Shown piece after piece: positions 6,700 through 12,301 of a DNA stretch of 12,301 nucleotides (the first letter of the stretch is position 1; each line of letters opens with the position of its first letter). A model generated the notes under the pieces. The model saw only the letters and a list, made by a program, of their open reading frames with translations, had not been told where the DNA came from and did not search any database. The translations under genes and the position numbers were made by a program. Origin of the DNA: an uncultured Oscillospiraceae bacterium (GTDB lineage: Bacteria; Bacillota; Clostridia; Oscillospirales; Oscillospiraceae); the NCBI GenBank assembly GCA_910584835.1, contig CAJUEG010000075.1, forward strand, positions 1 to 12,301, read 5' to 3'.

Positions 6700-7785
6700 A
6701 TGAGAAAACTGACACAGAAAATCCGCGGGCTGAAAAAGACCACCAAGGTGGATTTTGCCACCTACCTGGGGGTCATCCTGGCCTTTATCGCCGTCACGCT
6801 GCTGGGACGGTTCGGCCTGCTCAACCGCTCCCTCACCGGCATGCTGGTGCCCATCTGCGCCTATATCGTCATGGCGGTGTCGCTGAACTTAACGGTGGGC
6901 ATTTTGGGCGAGCTGTCCCTGGGCCACGCGGGCTTTATGAGCGTGGGGGCCTTCTCCGGCGTCATCGCCGCCCAGAGCCTCCAGGGAGCCATCCCCTCCG
7001 CCCCGGTGCGGCTGGCCGTCGCCATCCTGGTGGGCGCGGTCTTTGCGGCGGCGGCCGGGTTCATCGTGGGCGTCCCCGTGCTGCGGCTGCGGGGGGATTA
7101 CCTGGCCATCGTGACCCTGGCCTTCGGGGAGATTATCAAGGAGCTCATCAACTGCCTGCTGGTGGGCTATGACAGCCGGGGGCTGCACATGGCCTTCAAC
7201 GTCAGCGGCAGCCTGACCATCAATGATCTGGGGCTGGAGCCGGACGGCATGGCCATCATCAAGGGGGCCCAGGGGGCCACCGGCACCACCACCATCGCCA
7301 CCTTCACTGCGGGCTTCATCCTCATCATGATTACCCTGGTGATCGTGCTCAACCTGGTGCGCAGCCGGGCGGGGCGGGCCATCATGGCCCTGCGGGACAA
7401 CCGCATCGCCGCCGAGAGCGTGGGCATCAACGTCACCAAGTACAAGCTGATGGCCTTTGTCACCTCCGCCTCCCTGGCGGGGGCGGCCGGGGCGCTGTAC
7501 GGCCTCAATTACTCCAACCTGGCGGCCAGCAAGTTCAGCTTCGACACCTCTATCCTGGTGCTGGTCTACGTGGTGCTGGGGGGGCTGGGCAATATGTGGG
7601 GCTCCATCATCGCCGCCGCCGTGCTGTACATCCTGCCCGAGGCGCTGCGGGAATTCGCCGACTACCGGATGCTGGTGTACGCCGTGGTGCTCATCCTGGT
7701 GATGCTGGCCACCAACAACGACCAGCTCAAGGCCCTGGCGGGCCGCATCCTCCCCAAGCGAAAGGGGGCCGCGGACAATGGCTGA
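6700..7785 (+). CDS. livM: Branched-chain amino acid-type ABC permease LivM
   Basis: A 361-residue permease, the second channel subunit. After a basic cytoplasmic N-terminus (1-18) come hydrophobic segments. The block LNLTVGILGELSLGHAGFMS (63-81) marks LivM, RLRGDYLAIVTLAFGEI (129-145) is the second family block, and RAIMALRDNRIAAESVGIN (226-244) is the ATPase-contacting loop. I chose the ATG at 6700, not the in-frame ATG at 6670, because GAGGTG (6687-6692) lies 7 bases upstream, giving a basic start and no long overlap with livH. It overlaps livG by 8 bases. The C-terminus (LPKRKGAADNG) is a short charged tail. Confidence 0.93.
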   Translation: MRKLTQKIRGLKKTTKVDFATYLGVILAFIAVTLLGRFGLLNRSLTGMLVPICAYIVMAVSLNLTVGILGELSLGHAGFMSVGAFSGVIAAQSLQGAIPSAPVRLAVAILVGAVFAAAAGFIVGVPVLRLRGDYLAIVTLAFGEIIKELINCLLVGYDSRGLHMAFNVSGSLTINDLGLEPDGMAIIKGAQGATGTTTIATFTAGFILIMITLVIVLNLVRSRAGRAIMALRDNRIAAESVGINVTKYKLMAFVTSASLAGAAGALYGLNYSNLAASKFSFDTSILVLVYVVLGGLGNMWGSIIAAAVLYILPEALREFADYRMLVYAVVLILVMLATNNDQLKALAGRILPKRKGAADNG

Positions 7786-8641
7786 AAAAAAGGTGTTTGA
7801 AAAGGGCAAAATGGTGCCCGTGCCCAGCGTGTCCATCATCCCGGAGCGGGACCTGGGCAAGACCCCAATTCTGGAGTGCAGCCATCTGGGCATCGACTTC
7901 GGCGGCCTCACCGCCGTCAACGAGTTCAACATCACCGTGGGCCGCACCGAGATCGCCGGCCTCATCGGCCCCAACGGCGCGGGCAAGACCACGGTGTTCA
8001 ACCTGCTCACCAAGGTCTACCAGCCCACCCGGGGCACCATCCTGCTGGACGGCATGGACACCCACGGCAAGACCCCCGCCCAGATCAACCGCATGGGCAT
8101 CGCCCGCACCTTCCAGAATATCCGGCTGTTCAGCAGCCTGTCCGTGGAGGACAACGTGAAGATCGGCCTGCACAACCAGGAGAAATACTCCATGGTCTCC
8201 GGCATCCTCCGCCTGCCCAAGTACTGGCGGCAGGAGAAGGCCGCCCACGAGCGGGCGCTGGAGCTGCTGTCCATTTTTGACATGGAGCACATGGCCAATT
8301 ACCAGGCCGGCTCCCTGCCCTACGGCGCCCAGCGGCGGCTGGAGATCGTCCGGGCGCTGGCCACCAACCCGTCCCTGCTGCTGCTGGACGAGCCGGCGGC
8401 GGGCATGAACCCGTCGGAGACCGCCGAGCTGATGGAGAACATCGTCAAGATCCGGGACACCTTCCAGATCGCCATCATGCTCATCGAGCACGACATGAAC
8501 CTGGTCATGGGCATCTGCGAGGGCATCTGCGTGCTCAACTTCGGCCAGATCATCGCCAAGGGGACGGCGGAGGAGATCCAGTCCAACCCCACGGTGATCG
8601 AGGCCTATCTGGGCAAGCAGCAGGAAGGGGGCGCGGGCTGA
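7778..8641 (+). CDS. livG: Branched-chain amino acid-type ABC ATPase LivG
   Basis: A 287-residue ATP-binding subunit, peripheral on the cytoplasmic membrane face. Walker A GPNGAGKT (64-71), Q-loop Gln113 in RTFQNIRLF, signature LPYGAQRRLEI (180-190), Walker B LLLLDEP (200-206), and switch His238 in IEHDM are intact; GQIIAKGTAEEI near the end is typical of LivG. About 30 residues precede the first ABC strand (ILECSHLGIDFGG), longer than common LivG proteins; an alternative ATG at 7811 (residue 12) would shorten it slightly. The ATG at 7778 overlaps the livM stop, with AAGGGGG just upstream. It works as a heterodimer with LivF. Confidence 0.94.
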   Translation: MAEKKVFEKGKMVPVPSVSIIPERDLGKTPILECSHLGIDFGGLTAVNEFNITVGRTEIAGLIGPNGAGKTTVFNLLTKVYQPTRGTILLDGMDTHGKTPAQINRMGIARTFQNIRLFSSLSVEDNVKIGLHNQEKYSMVSGILRLPKYWRQEKAAHERALELLSIFDMEHMANYQAGSLPYGAQRRLEIVRALATNPSLLLLDEPAAGMNPSETAELMENIVKIRDTFQIAIMLIEHDMNLVMGICEGICVLNFGQIIAKGTAEEIQSNPTVIEAYLGKQQEGGAG

Positions 8642-8642
8642 T

Positions 8643-9344
8643 ATGCTGAAGGTAAACGACATCAACGTCTATTACGGCGCCATCCACGCCATCAAAGGGG
8701 TGTCCTTCGAGGTCAACGACGGCGAGGTGGTCACCCTCATCGGGGCCAACGGCGCGGGCAAGTCCACCATTTTGAATACGGTGTGCGGCCTGCTGCGCTC
8801 CCGCACCGGCTCCATTGAGTTTTTGGGCAAGAACCTGGCGTCTGTCCCCGCCCACAAGATCGTGGAGCTGGGCATGGCCCACGTCCCGGAGGGGCGGCGC
8901 ATCTTCCAGCAGATGACGGTGGAGGAAAACCTGGAGATGGGGGCCTATACCCAGGCCCGCTCCGCCATCGAGCCCAGCCTGGAGCGGGTGTACGAGCAGT
9001 TTCCCCGGCTGAAGGAGCGGCGCAGGCAGGTTGCGGGAACCCTGTCCGGCGGCGAGCAGCAGATGCTGGCCATGGGCCGGGGGCTGATGTCCGGCCCCAA
9101 GCTGCTGATGCTGGACGAGCCGTCCATGGGGCTGGCTCCCATCCTGGTGGAGCAGATTTTCGACATCATCCGCCAGCTTCACAAGGCGGGCACCACCATC
9201 CTGCTGGTGGAGCAGAACGCCCAGATGGCCCTCAGCGTGGCCGACCGGGGCTACGTGCTGGAGACGGGCAAGATTGTGGCCACCGGGGCCGGGTCCGACC
9301 TGCTCCGGGACGAGGCGGTGAAAAAAGCGTACCTGGGCGGCTGA
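8643..9344 (+). CDS. livF: Branched-chain amino acid-type ABC ATPase LivF
   Basis: A 233-residue partner ATPase. Walker A GANGAGKS (34-41), Q-loop at Gln89/Gln90 (RRIFQQMTV), canonical signature LSGGEQQ (134-140) and Walker B LLMLDEP (154-160) are intact. At the switch position LivF proteins have VEQN rather than a histidine, and here it is Gln191, so this is not a defect. YGAIHAIKGVSFEV and VPEGRRIFQQMTVEENLEMG are LivF family blocks. It starts one base after the livG stop, with AAGGGGG upstream inside livG. It is the last gene of the operon, followed by the terminator at 9362-9390. Confidence 0.94.
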   Translation: MLKVNDINVYYGAIHAIKGVSFEVNDGEVVTLIGANGAGKSTILNTVCGLLRSRTGSIEFLGKNLASVPAHKIVELGMAHVPEGRRIFQQMTVEENLEMGAYTQARSAIEPSLERVYEQFPRLKERRRQVAGTLSGGEQQMLAMGRGLMSGPKLLMLDEPSMGLAPILVEQIFDIIRQLHKAGTTILLVEQNAQMALSVADRGYVLETGKIVATGAGSDLLRDEAVKKAYLGG

Positions 9345-9361
9345 GGCCGCCGGGCAGAAAA

Positions 9362-9390
9362 GGGGGGCGCCGCAGCCTGCGGCGCCCCCC
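9362..9390. terminator. Bidirectional terminator between livF and TVP38-family gene
   Basis: A perfect 13-bp GC-rich stem (9362-9374 with 9378-9390) around a 3-base loop. On the minus strand it is followed by TTTTC, so it is a good terminator for the convergent membrane-protein gene. On the plus strand only TT follows, but the stem is strong enough to also end the liv transcript. Confidence 0.85.
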
Positions 9391-9399
9391 TTGCGCGTG

Positions 9400-10080
9400 T
9401 TAACGTTTCAGCCGGTCAATGAGCGCCTGCTCCAGCCTGTCGCCGTACTTCATGGCCAGCAGGAACACCGCCAGCCCGCCCGCGCCCAGCAGCGCCATCC
9501 CCCACCAGGGGATGGACAGGGTGGCGCTGCCCACCGCGCAGGCCACCAGCAGCCCCCAGGGCCGGGCGATGAGGGCCAGCAGGAAAAACCGCTTGAAGGA
9601 GATGTCGGTCAGCCCCGCCAGGATACACAGGATGTCGTCGGGGAAGAAGGGGAAGAGGAAGGCCAGGGCCAGGAACACGTCCCGCTTCCGGCGGATCACG
9701 TCCAGGTATTTGTCGGACAGCTTTTCGCTGACAAACTGGCTGACGAACCGCTGGCCCAGGGCCCGGGCCAGGGCGAACACGATGGCGGAGCCCAGCGTCA
9801 CCGCTCCCCAGGTGAGCAGAAAGGCGGGCCACAGCCCGAACAGGTAGGCCCCCGCCGCGGCGGTGAGGTTGCTGGGTATGGGGGCCACGATGACGGACAC
9901 CAGCTGCACCCCGAAATAGGCCAGGTGGGACCAGGGGGAACACCGGGCGATATACTCCCCCAGCGCCTGCTGGGAGCCCGCCGCCTGGAAGAAGCCGGTG
10001 GCGTACAGCGCCCATACGCTGCCGCCCAGGATAGCGATGGTCAGCGCCCAGAGGAGAATTTTCAGCGGTTTGTTTTCCAT
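9400..10080 (-). CDS. TVP38/TMEM64 (VTT/SNARE-associated) family membrane protein
   Basis: A 226-residue integral membrane protein with about five or six hydrophobic segments (near 7-27, 52-70, 73-105, 135-155, 162-187, 193-210). Marks of the VTT/SNARE_assoc domain shared with DedA and TVP38 proteins are PIPSNLTAAAGAYLFG (67-82), the cytoplasmic helix ARALGQRFVSQFVSEK (105-120), LFPFFPDDILCILAGLT (142-158) and the region SFKRFFLLALIARPWG (161-176). Members are proposed lipid scramblases or flippases or envelope-homeostasis factors; no substrate can be read here. The FPFFPDD stretch sits where related proteins keep key acidic and proline residues. AGGGGA precedes the ATG. It has its own promoter and no co-transcribed partner. 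Confidence 0.85.
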   Translation of the reverse strand: MENKPLKILLWALTIAILGGSVWALYATGFFQAAGSQQALGEYIARCSPWSHLAYFGVQLVSVIVAPIPSNLTAAAGAYLFGLWPAFLLTWGAVTLGSAIVFALARALGQRFVSQFVSEKLSDKYLDVIRRKRDVFLALAFLFPFFPDDILCILAGLTDISFKRFFLLALIARPWGLLVACAVGSATLSIPWWGMALLGAGGLAVFLLAMKYGDRLEQALIDRLKR

Positions 10081-10136
10081 GGCGGTCCCCTGCTTTCTGC
10101 GGCGGCTGATTGCCGCAAGCTTGCTTGACTGTACCC

Positions 10137-10164
10137 ATTATAGCGTGAAATTGGGAAATGGCAA
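10137..10164 (-). promoter_or_regulatory. Promoter of the TVP38-family gene
   Basis: On the minus strand TTGCCA (10159-10164) and TATAAT (10137-10142) are separated by 16 bases, giving a start near 10130 and a leader of about 50 bases. This marks the last base pairs that are clearly host chromosome before the mobile element. Confidence 0.75.
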
Positions 10165-10315
10165 CAAAGGTTCCCTTAGAAAAATTTGAAGATTCCCTTT
10201 AGAACCCGTATTCACAACCTCAAACGGCCGCCTGGCCGGGTCTTTTCCCGCCATACTGCGTTAAATTTTCTTGGAAAATCCAATAGGATTTCTGACTATC
10301 TCTTTATAAGTTCTT
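10165..10315. other. Noncoding junction zone between chromosome and Tn916-family element
   Basis: No gene is seen between the TVP38-family promoter and the int-side hairpin. The stretch holds a near-direct repeat TTCCCTTAGAA / TTCCCTTTAGAA (from 10171 and 10193), a small CGGCC/GGCCG hairpin (10225-10238), and two overlapping, mutually exclusive hairpins TTGGA/TCCAA (10271-10283) and AAATCC/GGATTT (10276-10291). The right end of the element must lie in or near here; the exact base cannot be set from one copy. Confidence 0.5.
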
Positions 10316-10357
10316 AAATGCCGCTAAGTCTTGATTTTTCAAGGGTTCGCGGCATTT
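10316..10357. terminator. Hairpin terminator at the int end of the element
   Basis: AAATGCCGC (10316-10324) pairs perfectly with GCGGCATTT (10349-10357), with a small inner TTGA/TCAA stem (10331-10342). T-rich ends follow on both strands (TTTTT on plus), so it can stop int transcripts leaving the element and host transcripts entering it. Confidence 0.7.
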
Positions 10358-10413
10358 TTGCTATCGGGGGAAGCTCACATATACTCTCAAAAGTTTTTAG
10401 GTTTTTGCTCTCA

Positions 10414-10436
10414 AAGGTAGTACGAAAGTAGTAAAA
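10414..10436. repeat. Arm-type integrase-binding repeats (DR2-like)
   Basis: GTAGTA occurs at 10417-10422 and 10428-10433, an 11-base period, the second within AAGTAGTAAAA. This matches the AGTAGTAAA core bound by the N-terminal domain of Tn916 integrase. Its place just beyond the 3' end of int is where Tn916 carries such sites. A further direct repeat CTCTCAAA lies at 10384 and 10408. Confidence 0.7.
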
Positions 10437-10447
10437 CCTCGTCCTGC

Positions 10448-11641
10448 CTATGCTGCCAGCCGTTCCATTTCAGCCCTTGCGGAAGCGTAGGTTGCGTGTG
10501 CGTAATAGTTCAGCGTCATGGTGATGTTGGAGTGTCCCATGATATACTGCAACGCTTTGGGGTTCATGCCCGCATTGGCTAAGTTGGTGCAGAACGTGTG
10601 CCGGAGTGTGTGCGGTGTCATTACCTTTGGCAAGGCTTCCGCATGGCTCTTGTTGTACTTCTTCACAAGCTGCCGGAACATGGTGTCGTAGTTCGGTGCC
10701 GTTTTAGGATTGCCGTCCCGGTTAAGGAACAGGAAACCGCTGTAACCGTCCACGACTATATCCTTTGCACCCTTGCGATTGGCAAGCACACGCTTCAATG
10801 CTTCATAGACTTTCTCGCTCATGGGGATTTGCCGGACACCGCTTCCCGTTTTAGGCTTCTCAATGTAGTAGCCCGTTTCCTTGCTCCTAAGAAGCTGGTG
10901 GTCTACATTGATTGTCCTGTCCTCAAAGTCAAGGTCGGCGTCGGTCAGCCCGCAAAGCTCGGAAATCCGCAGCCCTGTCCCCAGCAGTATCACGATCTCG
11001 TCATAGTATTTCTCATAGACGCTATCGCTCTCCACAAAGGCCAGTAGGCTTTCTTCCTGCGCTGGCGTGAGAGGTACCTTTGGCTCCGTCGTATCTTCCA
11101 GAACGGTATTTAACTGGAAGTCAAACGGATTCTTGCGTATGCAATCGTCCTGTATCGCTGTGTAAAAGGCAGCTTTCAGAGAACGCTTGTCGTTGCTGAT
11201 TGTGTGGTAGGCTATGCCCCGATCTCTCATGCGTAAAGCCCATTCTTTCGCGTCGGACATTTTCACGCTCTCAATCGGACACGCGCCCAGCGGGTCGCTC
11301 TCCAATAGCTTCATCAGCCGTTCGCGGCTTTTAACGGTGTTGTGCCGCACATTCCCCCGGTGGCGGTTCTGCTTCGCGTAGAGCTGGCAGACAGTCATTT
11401 TTTTGCCGATAGGGTCTATCCCGTCGTCAAGGTCTTTCTGGATTTCCTTTTCCTTTTCCCGTAGGGATATGTCCTCCCGTTTTCCGGCTGGGGTCTTGTC
11501 CGTAGGCACTAACTTCCAAGCATAGACGAATTGCACTTTCCCAAAGGTATCAGTGTATTTGTAAGCATATCGCCCGTCTTTCCTCTGGCTCTCTCCTGAA
11601 CGCAAAATGCGATTTTTGCTGTCCCGTCTTTTTTCTGACAT
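10448..11641 (-). CDS. int: Tn916-family tyrosine recombinase (integrase)
   Basis: A 397-residue integrase closely matching the Tn916/Tn1549 Int protein as I remember it, e.g. GESQRKDGRYAYKYTD (16-31), KKMTVCQLYAKQN (80-92), and KALQYIMGHSNITMTLNYYAHAT (362-384). It has an arm-binding domain (1-74), a core-binding domain (about 80-180) and a catalytic domain with Arg225, Lys264, His344, Arg347, His370 and Tyr379, numbers that coincide with Tn916 Int. It is complete and should excise and insert the element. AAAGGAG (11651-11657) lies 9 bases before the ATG. A promoter with extended -10 (11692-11700) is upstream. Codon use is less GC-rich than the liv genes, consistent with horizontal transfer. 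The gene sits at the element's end, so the rest of the element extends to the right. Confidence 0.96.
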   Translation of the reverse strand: MSEKRRDSKNRILRSGESQRKDGRYAYKYTDTFGKVQFVYAWKLVPTDKTPAGKREDISLREKEKEIQKDLDDGIDPIGKKMTVCQLYAKQNRHRGNVRHNTVKSRERLMKLLESDPLGACPIESVKMSDAKEWALRMRDRGIAYHTISNDKRSLKAAFYTAIQDDCIRKNPFDFQLNTVLEDTTEPKVPLTPAQEESLLAFVESDSVYEKYYDEIVILLGTGLRISELCGLTDADLDFEDRTINVDHQLLRSKETGYYIEKPKTGSGVRQIPMSEKVYEALKRVLANRKGAKDIVVDGYSGFLFLNRDGNPKTAPNYDTMFRQLVKKYNKSHAEALPKVMTPHTLRHTFCTNLANAGMNPKALQYIMGHSNITMTLNYYAHATYASARAEMERLAA

Positions 11642-11672
11642 TGTGCGCTGCTCCTTTCCAAAGACGGAAAGA

Positions 11673-11710
11673 GCCTTGATATGCTACATCTATTATAGCA
11701 TATTCAAGGC
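11673..11710 (-). promoter_or_regulatory. int promoter embedded in xis-int hairpin
   Basis: The arms 11673-11686 and 11696-11710 form a 14-bp stem with one bulged base (11703). On the minus strand the sequence TGCTATAAT (11692-11700) is an extended -10 element, with GTGCAA a poor -35 17 bases upstream. RNA read through from xis would fold the whole stem, which could end or process the xis transcript, while RNA started at this promoter would not contain the full stem. Confidence 0.55.
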
Positions 11711-11730
11711 CCTTTTGCACGTTCTTTTTC

Positions 11731-11934
11731 TTAAATTACGTCCAGCGTGTCGATGATTTTTTCAAACTGCTTCCGCTTGATCTGAATACGGTTGCCGTTC
11801 ATAATCACCCAGCCAGAAGTAGGGTTTTCCTCTGCCAGCTTGCGCAGCTTGTTTTCTCCGATACGGAAATATTTTGACGCTTCCTCAATGGTAAGCGTGT
11901 ACTTTTCCCAAATGGGAACATCGTTATTGCACAT
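11731..11934 (-). CDS. xis: Tn916-family excisionase
   Basis: A 67-residue basic winged-helix excisionase, the same length as Tn916 Xis and nearly the same sequence as I recall it: DIPIWE-type start (VPIWEKYTLTIEEASKYFRIGENKLRKLAEEN, from about residue 6) and ending NGNRIQIKRKQFEKIIDTLDVI. It bends DNA at the element ends and favours Int-driven excision. The start at 11934 follows AAAGGGG (11942-11948 on the minus strand) by 7 bases. It lies 89 bases upstream of int, on the same strand, as in Tn916. Its ribosome site may be masked by upstream RNA (see 11942-11982). Confidence 0.95.
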   Translation of the reverse strand: MCNNDVPIWEKYTLTIEEASKYFRIGENKLRKLAEENPTSGWVIMNGNRIQIKRKQFEKIIDTLDVI

Positions 11935-11941
11935 AGATAAT

Positions 11942-11982
11942 CCCCTTTCAAAACTGTTAAAAGGTTGGAATCAAAAAAGGGG
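11942..11982 (-). promoter_or_regulatory. Candidate ribosome-site-masking hairpin upstream of xis
   Basis: On the minus strand CCCCTTT (11976-11982) is complementary to AAAGGGG (11942-11948), which is the xis ribosome site; the loop is 27 bases. The CCCC is itself followed by TTTTTT and can alternatively pair with GGGG further upstream (12026-12029), an arrangement like an attenuator. Confidence 0.4.
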
Positions 11983-12301
11983 CTATCATCGGACGGCTGT
12001 TAGCAGCAACCTCACGGGCGTTTCACCCCTCCGACGGTCTGCCGGAGCTGTACCCATTGCCTGCGACGCTTTTAACGCTCGGACTGTGGCGATACAGGAG
12101 TATCATTATGTATTCTGCGCGTCGTGGCCTACAAGCTGCTATGCCTGTTTCCCGGCGTCGGTGTTGGTCGCTCGGCTTTTCCCCGTAGGGGAAAAGTGTC
12201 ATGGCGCACCCGCCGCGTGGCTCGGCGCAAAAGGAACGTATCCGATTTGCCCTATGCTGCGCCGCCGTTATCTTGCGCCGCTTTCTTTTTCAAGGTGCAG
12301 C
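11983..12301. other. Noncoding region of the element upstream of xis
   Basis: No convincing gene is seen. A 27-codon ATG reading frame (12023-12106, minus) lacks a ribosome site. A plus-strand frame from 12200 open to the edge also lacks one. The minus frame at the right edge that ends at TAA 12268-12270 (last residues LHLEKESGAR) could be the tail of a gene coming from the right, as could the frame ending at TAG 12252-12254; neither can be chosen. TGCGCCGC is repeated at 12258 and 12274. A strong hairpin is listed separately at 12176-12196. Confidence 0.5.
12176..12210 (-). other. Candidate transfer-origin-like hairpin
   Basis: CTTTTCCCC (12176-12184) and GGGGAAAAG (12188-12196) form a perfect 9-bp stem with a 3-base loop and no T-tract on either strand, so it is not a normal terminator. 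On the minus strand GTGCGCC (about 12203-12209) lies just before it. GTGCGCC followed by C-rich, TACGGG-type sequence resembles the nick region of MobQ-type plasmid transfer origins. The resemblance is partial. Confidence 0.3.

Noticed and set aside
5688..8013. Minus-strand frames of 357 and 374 codons opposite livH and livM
   Set aside because: Low-complexity Gly/His/Gln/Pro-rich translations opposite clear permease genes; antisense artefacts of high third-position GC.
8643..9344. LivF lacking the ABC switch histidine (VEQN instead of EH)
   Set aside because: The glutamine at this position is normal for LivF-type ATPases, so it is not a degenerate gene.
9391..10128. Plus-strand frame of 245 codons opposite the TVP38-family gene
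   Set aside because: Gln/Gly/Pro/His-rich translation with no domain; the minus strand encodes a convincing membrane protein with promoter and terminator.
12200..12301. Plus-strand frame starting MAHPPRGSAQ and open to the window edge
   Set aside because: No ribosome site, opposite in direction to the element's genes, and overlaps a hairpin and repeats; more likely antisense to the tail of a minus-strand gene.

Overview
The window looks like a piece of a GC-rich Clostridia genome (Oscillospiraceae such as Flavonifractor, Intestinimonas or relatives are my best guess). The basis is GC-rich coding DNA with strong AGGAGG ribosome sites, a DUF6809-type small protein, a Liv-type amino-acid transporter and a Tn916-family integrase. 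The genus is inference only.

The layout is a chromosomal core between two mobile-element ends. (1) Positions 1-3300 hold a plus-strand integration module: a small DUF6809-like protein and two overlapping, paralogous tyrosine recombinases. The second recombinase carries an apparent extra copy of its DNA-binding domain at its C-terminus. (2) Positions 3310-3386 (minus) are tRNA-Val(GAC), with its own promoter and a hairpin directly after the CCA. Its 3' end faces the recombinases, which is how a tRNA-integrated island is usually arranged. (3) Positions 3445-4260 hold a short-chain dehydrogenase/reductase whose promoter is divergent from, and shares its -35 with, the tRNA promoter. (4) Positions 4329-9390 are a complete livKHMGF operon: lipoprotein binding protein, two permeases and two ATPases. 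It starts at a consensus promoter overlapped by a dyad operator, has a hairpin after livK, and ends in a 13-bp terminator. (5) Positions 9400-10164 (minus) hold a TVP38/VTT-family membrane protein with its promoter. (6) From roughly 10.2-10.4 kb to the window end lies the int end of a Tn916/Tn1549-family conjugative element: arm-type repeats, int, xis, then noncoding DNA with a possible attenuator and a possible transfer-origin hairpin. Most of that element lies beyond the right edge.

The transporter genes work together: LivK would capture a branched-chain amino acid or similar amide or amino acid outside the membrane, LivH/LivM form the channel, and LivG/LivF power it. The two recombinase modules are unrelated to this and serve to integrate and excise DNA. 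The most unusual items are the second recombinase with arm-binding-like domains at both ends, the recurring TTGACAA/TTGTCAA sites in the SDR-liv stretch, and the control structures around xis. No CRISPR array, rRNA or intact insertion sequence was seen.
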